Shown here: in pieces, positions 45,609 to 53,542 of the stretch
Position numbering within the stretch: position 1 is the first letter of the stretch
Layout of the letters: each line of letters starts with the position of its first letter
NCBI GenBank assembly: GCA_041648735.1
Contig: JBAZOO010000016.1
Location: 1-64,000, forward strand
Direction: 5' to 3'
Length of the DNA: 64,000 nucleotides
Origin: JBAZOO01 sp041648735
Lineage (GTDB): Bacteria > Verrucomicrobiota > Lentisphaeria > Oligosphaerales > CAITYL01
Notes under the pieces: generated by a model
What the model was told of the DNA's origin: nothing
Seen by the model: the letters and a program-made list of their open reading frames with translations, nothing else
Database searches by the model: none
Translations under genes and position numbers: made by a program

Positions 45609-46571
45609 TCACGGGGCGCTTCGCCGGGACGCCCCCGCCGCCGCCACTTTCAGGCGCTCGATGAGGAAATCGAACAGATCGCGATTCTCGTAGCCTTCGG
45701 CCGGATGTCCTTTATACGCCAGGTGGCAGACCACGCCCTTCTCCTTGGCAAGCTTCTCGAACCCGATGCCCCACGCCGGGCTGTGAATATAGTAGTTGGC
45801 GTCCTTCTTGGGTTCGTCGAGGGCACTGCCGTAGGCGAGAAAGATCGGGGGATCGTCCGGGCTGAGCAGCGCGGCCGGGGAAACGGTGGCAAAGTATTTT
45901 TCGAACTCCGGGCGCTTTTTCAGGAACGCCTCGAACTGCTCCTTCGTCACATCCCACAGACCAAAGGCGCGGGCGCCATAGGCGGTCTCGGGGTTCCATT
46001 GCCGGATTTGCGCGGGATCCAGGGAGGTCTGGGCGCCATGGGTTCCCGCCGCGACGACGCGGGTGGACATCCGGGCCACGGGATCGGCGGCCTGGGGATC
46101 GGCCGTCTCCGGGGACAAGGCCAGCCACAGCGCGGTGCAGGCGCCCGCGGAGGAGCCGGCCACGGCGATGTTGGCCGGGTCAAGAGCCCACTCCTTGGCG
46201 CGATGGCGGAGGGTCTGGAGCGCGCGCCTGGCGTCGTGGAACGGCCCCAGCACCGGCGGGAACAAACCGTCCTTGGCCGCCTCGCCCAGGAACCGGTAGT
46301 TGATCGAGACGACCGCGATTCCGGCATCGAGGAACCGGTTGATGTCCGGGTCGCCCATGAACCACTTCTTGTCGCCGCTCTGCCAGCCACCGGCGTGGAT
46401 ATACATGAGCACCGGGAACGGGCCGGCGCCTTGCGGCTTGTAGAGGTCGAATTTCTGCGCCGGCTTGTCGCCATAGGCGACGTCCGCCAGCCATGGCGTC
46501 AGGGCAAGGCAGGAGCTGGACTGGAGCAGCCAGGCCAGCGCGAGGATCAGCGTGAGGAATGTCGTTTTCAT
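45609..46571 (-). CDS. Secreted alpha/beta-hydrolase esterase
   Basis: The 320-residue protein has a signal peptide (MKTTFLTLILALAWLLQSSS), the oxyanion segment MYIHAGGWQSGDKK, the nucleophile elbow GSSAGACTA and a C-terminal His in YKGHPAEG. This fits carbohydrate esterases that remove acetyl or other acyl groups from polysaccharides. GGAGAG lies about 6 bases before the ATG at 46571. It begins 11 bp after the end of the GH16-like gene 46583-47962 on the same strand and probably shares its transcript. Confidence 0.82.
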   Translation of the reverse strand: MKTTFLTLILALAWLLQSSSCLALTPWLADVAYGDKPAQKFDLYKPQGAGPFPVLMYIHAGGWQSGDKKWFMGDPDINRFLDAGIAVVSINYRFLGEAAKDGLFPPVLGPFHDARRALQTLRHRAKEWALDPANIAVAGSSAGACTALWLALSPETADPQAADPVARMSTRVVAAGTHGAQTSLDPAQIRQWNPETAYGARAFGLWDVTKEQFEAFLKKRPEFEKYFATVSPAALLSPDDPPIFLAYGSALDEPKKDANYYIHSPAWGIGFEKLAKEKGVVCHLAYKGHPAEGYENRDLFDFLIERLKVAAAGASRRSAP

Positions 46572-46582
46572 GAATCTCTCCG

Positions 46583-47962
46583 TCACGGTTTTTTTGCCGG
46601 GCTCGGGCGATTCGGTTCGCCCTGGTAGACGCGGACATAATCCACCCACATGTCGCTCTGGTTGCCATAGCGCGCCAGATTCGGCTGCCAGCCGCCGCCG
46701 CCGATGGCCAGGTTCACCAGGAAGCCGATGGGCAGGGTCGCGGCCAGCTTGCCCGAGGGATGGCGCATGACTTCGATGTTGTCGAAGTAATAGGCGGTTT
46801 CGCTGGGGGTGACCAGGAAGCCATAGGTGTGGAACGTGGTCGACCACGAGGACTTGCCACCTACCGCCATGGTATCCACCCTCTTATGCGCGTCATAGGG
46901 ATTGCCGTCGGGACCTTTCAGCTTCTCTTTGACCCAGGCCGGAGTTGGCTGGCCCCAGAAATGGGTGGTGGCGTGGTACACGGTCCAGATGCCGCCGGAC
47001 CTGGCATTGGTGCCGTACCCCTCAAGCGCGTCCATTTCATCGCAGCCGGCGGTGCCGCCGCCCTGCGTGGTCGCCCAGAAGGCCGGCCAGGTGCCCGGGG
47101 CGTTCTGGGCGAGAAGCCGGCACTCGAAATAGCAGGGCGCCGTGGCGGTAAATCCGGTGCCGTCCGGACGAACCGGGGTGAGGGTGCCGGCCGCGCCCCT
47201 GGTGCCCGCCGGTTTCGTGGCGTGGATCCGCAGGAACGTCCCGACCTGGCTGAACGGATTGAGGGGGCCGGCGTTGTCGGTGAAAGGCCAAATGCTGCCG
47301 TCCCCGCCGCCCCAATGCGTCCAATACTTGGCCGCGAGGTCATTGCGCGCTTTGGCAAGCGACAAGGGGCCGGCGAAGTCGTCGGCAAAGGCCAGTTTCA
47401 TGCCCTTGGCGGCGGGCGGGGCGTCCGTGGGAATGCCCTGGTTCCACGCTACGCCGCCCTGGTTGAAGAGCTGAAGCTCGCAGTAATCCTGCCGGTTGCC
47501 GCCATCCTTGGCATGGATCCGCAGGTTGAGCGGGCCGCTGGGGAACTGGTCCGCGGGGAAGACGAAGCTGCCATTGCCGGCGGCGTCGAGCTGGAGGTCG
47601 GGCGCCAAATCCACGTCATGCCCCCAGGGGCTGGGATTGGCCGCCGTGGGCTGTTGCCAGCAAAGCGCCTTGGCCTGGGTCATGCCGGGCGCCTTGAAGG
47701 TCACGGTGACATCCCCTTTGATGTCGGAGCAATAGGCTGGCGAACTGACGGCGATCGCTTGGAACCACACGGTCTGCGTCTTGGCGCTTGTGCCGTCGGG
47801 GACATAAAACGTGGAGAGGAAACTGGACAGCTCCGCCCCGGGGCTGGGGCGGGCGGCGGGCGGGGCGGCATTTTGCGCCAGGGCGCCAGACGTCATGGCG
47901 GCCAGCGCCAATGCCAGGACGGAGCGGCACCGCATTTTTGCGTTTGGTTTGATCGGGTTCAT
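46583..47962 (-). CDS. Secreted GH16-like glycoside hydrolase (copy 2)
   Basis: The 459-residue protein has a signal peptide ending near ALAQ. About 150 residues of an accessory domain follow (AYCSDIKGDVTVTFKAPGM and FVFPADQFPSGPLNLRIHAKD), then a concanavalin-like catalytic domain. The domain carries the GH16 active-site motif as EMDALE in GCDEMDALEGYG, where the usual form is ExDxxE. It ends with SDMWVDYVRVYQGE. Members act on beta-1,3/1,4-glucans or agar- and carrageenan-type galactans. It is a clear paralogue of the enzyme at 55742-58009 but lacks that protein's C-terminal domains. Confidence 0.85.
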   Translation of the reverse strand: MNPIKPNAKMRCRSVLALALAAMTSGALAQNAAPPAARPSPGAELSSFLSTFYVPDGTSAKTQTVWFQAIAVSSPAYCSDIKGDVTVTFKAPGMTQAKALCWQQPTAANPSPWGHDVDLAPDLQLDAAGNGSFVFPADQFPSGPLNLRIHAKDGGNRQDYCELQLFNQGGVAWNQGIPTDAPPAAKGMKLAFADDFAGPLSLAKARNDLAAKYWTHWGGGDGSIWPFTDNAGPLNPFSQVGTFLRIHATKPAGTRGAAGTLTPVRPDGTGFTATAPCYFECRLLAQNAPGTWPAFWATTQGGGTAGCDEMDALEGYGTNARSGGIWTVYHATTHFWGQPTPAWVKEKLKGPDGNPYDAHKRVDTMAVGGKSSWSTTFHTYGFLVTPSETAYYFDNIEVMRHPSGKLAATLPIGFLVNLAIGGGGWQPNLARYGNQSDMWVDYVRVYQGEPNRPSPAKKP

Positions 47963-48041
47963 GGTTTTCCCCTTCTTGACGGGTTGGGGGTTTGCTTTCA
48001 CGGGCCGGCTCGGACAGGGAGGAAGGAAGCTCGCGGCACCA

Positions 48042-49301
48042 TTAGGTCTCATGGTTGAACGACGCAACTGCATCCAGCAGCGCGACGACGTTGGCGATGG
48101 GGGTGCGGGCCTGGATGTTGTGGATGGCGTTGAAGACAAAGCCGCCGCCGGTTCCGAAGAGGCGGCACCGCTCCAGCACCTGTTCACGCACCTGCCGCGG
48201 CGTGCCAAAGGGAAGGACGTGCTGGGTATCGACGCCGGCGCCCCAAAAGGTGATCTGTGAGCCGTACGCCTCTTTCAGATGCGCGGGCGCCATTCCGGCG
48301 GCCGAGCACTGGACGGGATTGAGGATGTCAAAGCCGCAGGCGATGAAATCGGGGATAAGCCTCTCGACCGCGCCACAGGAATGCTTGAAGACCTTCCATG
48401 GCGTATGGGCGTGGATCCAGCGGGTCATCCGCTGGTAATGGGGTTTCCAGAGGCTCCGGAACGTGTCCGGGGAACAGAAGGGGGCGTTTTGCGTGCCGAA
48501 ATCGGTGCCGCAGAGCATGACCACGTCGAGGCAATCGCCGTAGGCCGCGTTGATTGCCTCGAGGTTTTCCAGGGCGATTTCGGTCTGGCAGTGGAAAATG
48601 GCGTGAATGTAATCCTGGCGGCTGGCGGTGGAGATGTACCATTCCGCAATGTCCCGAATCCCCTTGGGATGCTTGAGGAAAGGCGCGGGCACCAGGGCGA
48701 TGTCGCCAAGGGCGGTGCCGGGCAGGCCGGCGACGACCGCCAGGCCGGTCTTCCGGGCGGCGCGGGCATCGGCGGCCAATTGCGCGATCCGGGCGGGCGA
48801 AAGGCGGGTGAACTCTTCGCAATTGTCGGCCGGGTTGAGGCGGTCCTCGTCAATGGGCGGCTGCCGGATGATGGTGTCGAAGAAGTAGCTCTCCTTGGGC
48901 ATCCGCGCACAGGCCGGCGCGGCAGTGTCGCCTTGCGGATAGATGAAAATGTCGCCGGCCGCGTCGGTGCGGGTGTGGAAATGCTCCGAGACCAGAAGTT
49001 CCTGCCCCCAGGGCGCGCGCCAGGGCTTCCAGTTTTCATTGTCAAAGCCAAAAATCGTCCCCCGGGGATAGGGGGAAGTGACCGAGACGCCCAGCGCCTG
49101 TTGCAGGTCCGGCTCGATCATCCCGAGCATCTGGTAAGGTTCGCCGACCTTGACCGGGCGCTTTTCCAGGCCGAAATGTTCGCGGAGCTGGGCGACCACG
49201 CCGCAATGGATGCCGGTGACCGGGGTGGCGCCGAAGTCCACCGGTAGCGCCTGAGGTTGCCGATGGGCAAGGGCGTCAAGTACAAGGTTGCGTTTGTTCA
49301 T
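48042..49301 (-). CDS. Uroporphyrinogen decarboxylase (URO-D/MtaA)-like protein
   Basis: The 419-residue protein resembles the URO-D superfamily in its TIM-barrel pattern and in segments such as KRNLVLDALAHRQPQALPVDFGA near the start. It also has CGTDFGTQNAPFCSPDTFRSLWKP, VFKHSCGAVERLIPDFIACGFDILNPVQ and ITFWGAGVDTQHVLPFGTPRQVREQV. Members close to these motifs include corrinoid methyltransferases (MtaA/CmuA) as well as true decarboxylases. Its placement between a sulfatase and a GH16 gene argues against haem synthesis. A role in handling methylated sugars is only a guess. Confidence 0.78.
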   Translation of the reverse strand: MNKRNLVLDALAHRQPQALPVDFGATPVTGIHCGVVAQLREHFGLEKRPVKVGEPYQMLGMIEPDLQQALGVSVTSPYPRGTIFGFDNENWKPWRAPWGQELLVSEHFHTRTDAAGDIFIYPQGDTAAPACARMPKESYFFDTIIRQPPIDEDRLNPADNCEEFTRLSPARIAQLAADARAARKTGLAVVAGLPGTALGDIALVPAPFLKHPKGIRDIAEWYISTASRQDYIHAIFHCQTEIALENLEAINAAYGDCLDVVMLCGTDFGTQNAPFCSPDTFRSLWKPHYQRMTRWIHAHTPWKVFKHSCGAVERLIPDFIACGFDILNPVQCSAAGMAPAHLKEAYGSQITFWGAGVDTQHVLPFGTPRQVREQVLERCRLFGTGGGFVFNAIHNIQARTPIANVVALLDAVASFNHET

Positions 49302-49406
49302 GGCTGAATTCCATACTGTCTTGCCGATAACTTGGCTCGCTTGTCGCAATTACCCAACAGTTTTTCCGCGGCGCAACCGGGCGGCGGGCTGACTGCCGAC
49401 ATCTCG

Positions 49407-50912
49407 TCATTTTTTCCCCCGGACGGCTTCCCGCATGGGAAGACCCGTGTCATAATCGAGCTGTCGGGGCTCGTATTCTTCGTTTTCGCGTTGCCGAGTC
49501 AGCAATGTATAAGCCGATGTCGCCGGCCGGGCGTCGGTCCGCCACGGACGCCGTTCCCAATAATAGCCGCGGAAGGGATCGCGGGTGCGATTCATCCAGT
49601 CGAGCAGCCGGTCATGGAGTGTGTTGCGCCGCCCGGAATGTTCGGCGGATAGGATCAGGTTTTCCATTTCCTGAGGGTCGGCCTGTAAATCGTACAATTC
49701 GTCCGATGTCAGCAGGTTGATGACCAGTTTATACCGCCCGTCAAACGCCGCACGGATCGGCTGGAACCCCATGAACCCGTCGTGATCGACCTCGTAGCGT
49801 CCGAATTCCAGGAAAACCGCATCGTTCGGGCGGACGCTCGGATCGCGGAAGGTCCGGGCCATGCTGGTACCCTCGAGCGATTTTGGTATCGGCAGGCCGA
49901 GTGCGTCCATCACCGTGGGCACGATGTCGATGTGCGAAACCGGATGCTGGCATACGGCTCCTGCCGGTGTATTTCCTGGCCAGCGCACCAGCAGCGGGAT
50001 GCGGGTGATCTCGTCGTACATGGCCGGCCCCTTGCTCTCAAGGCCATGGGAGTGGATCATGTCGCCGTGGTCCGAGGTATAAATGACCAGTGTGTCCGGC
50101 GCGTAGCGGTCAATTGCCTCCATCACCCGGCCGATCTCGGAATCAACAAATGAATTGCAGCCGAGAAACCAACTGAGCCATTGATTGTGGATCTTAAGGG
50201 TGTCCTTGTTTTCCCGGAGCGAGTCGCCGGCCCAGACTCGCTGGTGTTCCGGTTTGCCCTCCAGTCGGTCCCAAACGTTGGGGCTCTTGGGCCATTCATA
50301 GTTCTGGTACATTTCCGAAAACGGGCGGGGGCAGAGGAAGGGGCCGTGCGGTTCGTCATAGGAAAGCACCAACAGGAAATCTTCCGCGCCGTGCTTGCCC
50401 AAAAAATCTATCGCCCGATTGGAGCAGCGGCGGCCATAAGTGAATTCCGCGGTGAGGTCTGGATCCCTGTTGGTTTCGCTCTGCCGCGAACGGAGCCGCC
50501 CCTCTTCGGAAAGCTCCTGAAGATAGCGCCGCATGTCATACCAATAGCCATCGTCCCACCCCTCCGGACACTGCCCCGTACCGAAATAATCCGTGCCGTC
50601 CAAATGCCATTTCCCGATATAAGCCGCGTGAATGCCATGGTCATGCACCCGCTTGCCAATGGTAATGTAGTTGGAGCCCAAAGGCATGCCGTTTCCCCAG
50701 CAGCCGCTTGAATGCGGCCAAGTCCCGGTGAACAGACCTGCGCGCGCCGGGCCGCACACCGGTTGGCAGGTGTAGGCGCGATCAAAACGGGTTCCCTGCT
50801 TCGCCAGTGCGTCCAGACACGGCGTTTTCATCTCGTTGTTGCCGTAGCAGCCCAGCATGTCAGTTCGCTGGGTGTCGGTCATGATGATGATTACCCGTTT
50901 TGCTTTATTCAT
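49407..50912 (-). CDS. Sulfatase, type I formylglycine-dependent
   Basis: The 501-residue protein hydrolyses sulfate esters, probably on a sulfated polysaccharide. It has IIIMTDTQRTDMLGCYG with the metal-binding Asp pair. The formylglycine motif CGPAR in PVCGPARAGLFTG needs an anaerobic or aerobic maturase. It also has YIGKWHLDG and YTSDHGDMIHSHGL with further metal ligands. No signal peptide is obvious. The ATG at 50912 is chosen over one 14 codons upstream because the conserved start MNKAKRVIIIMTDTQ begins there. Confidence 0.9.
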   Translation of the reverse strand: MNKAKRVIIIMTDTQRTDMLGCYGNNEMKTPCLDALAKQGTRFDRAYTCQPVCGPARAGLFTGTWPHSSGCWGNGMPLGSNYITIGKRVHDHGIHAAYIGKWHLDGTDYFGTGQCPEGWDDGYWYDMRRYLQELSEEGRLRSRQSETNRDPDLTAEFTYGRRCSNRAIDFLGKHGAEDFLLVLSYDEPHGPFLCPRPFSEMYQNYEWPKSPNVWDRLEGKPEHQRVWAGDSLRENKDTLKIHNQWLSWFLGCNSFVDSEIGRVMEAIDRYAPDTLVIYTSDHGDMIHSHGLESKGPAMYDEITRIPLLVRWPGNTPAGAVCQHPVSHIDIVPTVMDALGLPIPKSLEGTSMARTFRDPSVRPNDAVFLEFGRYEVDHDGFMGFQPIRAAFDGRYKLVINLLTSDELYDLQADPQEMENLILSAEHSGRRNTLHDRLLDWMNRTRDPFRGYYWERRPWRTDARPATSAYTLLTRQRENEEYEPRQLDYDTGLPMREAVRGKK

Positions 50913-50974
50913 GACAGTGCCGTTTGGTTTCTTCCCAGTTCGCTTCCCACGCACAATCGGTCATCGGTTAGCTT

Positions 50975-53218
50975 TCATGACGGAATCGGCGCCACGGCCG
51001 GCTGCCCAACCCATTGCATTCCAGCGGCCGCCGTGCCGGAAAACAGGCTGGACTCAATGCGCTGCCGCCGGCGCAGGTTCAGGTGAATCCGGCTGACGAC
51101 CGCTTCCGACGGCTGAATGTTCAAGGCGCCGCCTTGGCCGCGCACGGTGCAGTTCCACGCCACGATCTCGCCGTTCTCGCGTTCCACCACATAGGCCGCG
51201 GTCAGGGCGACTTCGGCCAGGCACTTGAAGATTTCGTGGACGTCGTTGTCGCAGCACCCGCCGCCTTCGCCCTCATACCCGTGGACCCAAGTGTGCGGCG
51301 GGGCCTTGTACCAGCCGCTGATCATCGGCAGGTATTGTTCGCCGATGGTTTGCGGGACATGCTGGCCCCGGCCGGGCTGGCGGGGCTGTTCGCGCCACAC
51401 CTTGGCTTCGATGCGGGGATCGGGAATGAACGCCCAGCGCAGCTCGCCACTGGCGGCGTCAATGAGCTGCGCGCAACTGCCCAGCCCGTCCATCGCCTGG
51501 CGCAAATACTCCTCCCGGCCGGTCAGCAGATACAGATACCACAGCCCGTAGATCCGCCACGCGCTCCAGCCATGCGGGGAATTGAGCATGTTCGGCTTGG
51601 TCAGCACGTCGTACTGCGCCTCCCAGAAGCGCAGGCTGCCGCCGTTCATCCGCCCGTCGGGAACCAGAATCTGCGAGAGGCAGCGGTGGCCGCCGGCCAG
51701 ACGCAAGGCCGCGTCGAGGTATTTCCGCCGTTCGGCCGGATCGGCCTGCCCGAGCGCAAACAACGCCAGTTGCGTGTAACTGCAGGCGATCATGCCGTCC
51801 TCGTAGGTCATCTCGCCTTCGGTCTGGATGTTGTCGAGATTGCGCGCCAGCTCGTCCACCGCACGCCTCACCGAGGCGTAATGCCGCCGCCAGCGCTCGT
51901 CCCAGCGGGGATCGGCCGCCGCCAGTTTCTTCTCCTCCGCCATGACTTCCATAATGGACTTGGCGATATAGACGACGGAAGTGTAATGGACTTTGCCGCA
52001 ACGATAGGCGCCGTCGGGCGTCTGTTTGGTGAGCAGAAAGTCAACCAGCGAAGCGGCGAACTCCAGGTCGTGGCGGTCGCCGGTGACGCGGCCGCGGGCG
52101 GCCAGCAAGCCGGCCGCGCAAGCCTCGTTTTGGATGCGGCCTCCCTCCCACTGGGGAATGGCCCGGGGCAGCATCTTCTCCAGGTCGTACATCAACGGCC
52201 AGATTTCCGCGAATTTCGCTTCCGCCTGGGCGTCGAGGCCGGCGTCGGGGAAGTGCTCCCGCGCCGCGAAACAGGAAAAGAGGCCGTACCAGGATTCGGT
52301 GTGTGACGAGCCCTTCTGCGGCTTGGCGATGGCTTCCGCGCGGGCCCGCTTCAGGTACCACGACCAGGGATGCCGGACGCAGAGCGTGGCTTCGGCCACC
52401 TTGCCATTCGGCGCCACGGCGCGGTAGATATACTGGCCGGGCTTTTCGCCGGGCCGGTACGTCTCGCGCCGGGTCTGCTCGCCAAAAACGGTGACCTGGA
52501 CTTCGCCGCCAGGCTCGACGGTATGGCGGTCGCACTCGATCATCGGCGCGCCGGTGCTCCGCGCCAGCCGCGGCTTCACCTGCGCCAGGTCCGGGATTTC
52601 TTCAAAACAGATAGTCCACTGCTTCCGCTCGCCGGGCGCGAGGGCGTCGAGCCCCCGGGGATGGCGCGGCGGCAGCGGGCCGGGCTGGAGCAGGTCCAGC
52701 CACGCCGTGTAGATGCGGTGCAGGCCCTGCTTGTAGTCCAGATGCCACGAGGCCACCGGATCCGGCGAACTGACACCCAGGATGCGCCCCGCCGGGCTCA
52801 TGAAGTACCCCCAGAAGTGCGTCTTCTCGCAACGCAGCAGCGTCGGGAACAGCTTCTCGTTCCACTCCGGGAATTTCTCCATGTAGGCATCAACGCCCAA
52901 CCGCAGCGCGGCGTGCAGCCCCGTTGCCGGCGCCGCGCCCAGGTTCCGGAGCGCGGCCACGACCACCAGCCGCCCAGCGTCGGCCAAATGGTACTCCAGT
53001 TCGAAGGCCAGCTCGCCGCGCTGGCCGGAAAAGCGCGGTTCCCCGCCAGGGCGGGCCTGGAGCTGGACCGCCTGCCATTGGCCGCCTTCCCGCACCAACC
53101 ATTGTGGCCCGCCATGTTCCCCGGCCTGGAACGGAAGGCTGCCCACGGCGGTGGCGAACGACTGGATTCCCGCCGCGCCGACCGTCACGCGCAGCTCATT
53201 GTTTTCCAGTATCGTCAT
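50975..53218 (-). CDS. Large alpha/alpha-toroid-like protein of unassigned family
   Basis: The 747-residue protein has no signal peptide. The first 260 residues look like a beta-sandwich (many alternating hydrophobic strands with Gly and Pro). The rest is helical with repeated aromatic pairs, such as HTESWYGLFSCFAAREHF, GRIQNEACAAGLLAARGRV, NSPHGWSAWRIYGLWYLYLLTG and GGGCCDNDVHEIFKCLAEVAL. That is the look of a six-hairpin glycosidase or polysaccharide lyase. I cannot name a CAZy family. AAGGA before the ATG at 53218 favours that start over those at 53239 and 53245. Confidence 0.65.
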   Translation of the reverse strand: MTILENNELRVTVGAAGIQSFATAVGSLPFQAGEHGGPQWLVREGGQWQAVQLQARPGGEPRFSGQRGELAFELEYHLADAGRLVVVAALRNLGAAPATGLHAALRLGVDAYMEKFPEWNEKLFPTLLRCEKTHFWGYFMSPAGRILGVSSPDPVASWHLDYKQGLHRIYTAWLDLLQPGPLPPRHPRGLDALAPGERKQWTICFEEIPDLAQVKPRLARSTGAPMIECDRHTVEPGGEVQVTVFGEQTRRETYRPGEKPGQYIYRAVAPNGKVAEATLCVRHPWSWYLKRARAEAIAKPQKGSSHTESWYGLFSCFAAREHFPDAGLDAQAEAKFAEIWPLMYDLEKMLPRAIPQWEGGRIQNEACAAGLLAARGRVTGDRHDLEFAASLVDFLLTKQTPDGAYRCGKVHYTSVVYIAKSIMEVMAEEKKLAAADPRWDERWRRHYASVRRAVDELARNLDNIQTEGEMTYEDGMIACSYTQLALFALGQADPAERRKYLDAALRLAGGHRCLSQILVPDGRMNGGSLRFWEAQYDVLTKPNMLNSPHGWSAWRIYGLWYLYLLTGREEYLRQAMDGLGSCAQLIDAASGELRWAFIPDPRIEAKVWREQPRQPGRGQHVPQTIGEQYLPMISGWYKAPPHTWVHGYEGEGGGCCDNDVHEIFKCLAEVALTAAYVVERENGEIVAWNCTVRGQGGALNIQPSEAVVSRIHLNLRRRQRIESSLFSGTAAAGMQWVGQPAVAPIPS

Positions 53219-53260
53219 CAATTTGTCCTTGAGCTTCATTGTCATCCGCGGGGTTGTTTT

Positions 53261-53542
53261 TCAAGTCTTGGCTTCGCTTTCCGCGGTGCGATGGAGGCGG
53301 CGGTCGCTGAAGATGTCGGTCCAAGCGCGGTCATCCACACAATGTTCGGGGTCAAGCCGCCGCTGCGGCCCCAGGGTGCCGACCAGGCACGGGGCGATGT
53401 GCGGATGGGAGCCGCGGAGATGCGCCCACGCCTGCTCGAACCGGCCCAGAAGCCAGCCGGAGAACCGATTCACGCTGGCCGTGGTCTCGGCCGCGCGGTA
53501 ATCGCCGACCAGCGGCTTGCGGAATTGGCCATTGCCGCAGGC
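53261..53542 (-). pseudogene. Coding-like extension after the in-frame stop of the GH94-like gene
   Basis: Directly after the TGA at 53545-53543, the same frame stays open for 93 codons to a TGA at 53263-53261. By hand count about 82 percent of these codons end in G or C, and the product reads like real protein (VNRFSGWLLGRFEQAWAHL, LDPEHCVDDRAWTDIFSDRR). It is either a lost C-terminal domain cut off by a nonsense mutation or sequencing error, or the tail of a decayed gene. A GTG at 53473 could start a separate short protein, but it has no good ribosome-binding site. Confidence 0.5.

Noticed and set aside
45217..45612. A minus-strand gene of about 130 codons between the GH2 and esterase genes
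   Set aside because: Overlapping frames in all directions are equally open, no motif is seen and composition is not convincing. Only a possible eroded tail is noted.
48042..49301. hemE (haem synthesis) for the URO-D-like gene
   Set aside because: No haem gene is adjacent, the locus is for carbohydrates, and the sequence reads closer to the MtaA/CmuA-like branch. I left the gene symbol empty.
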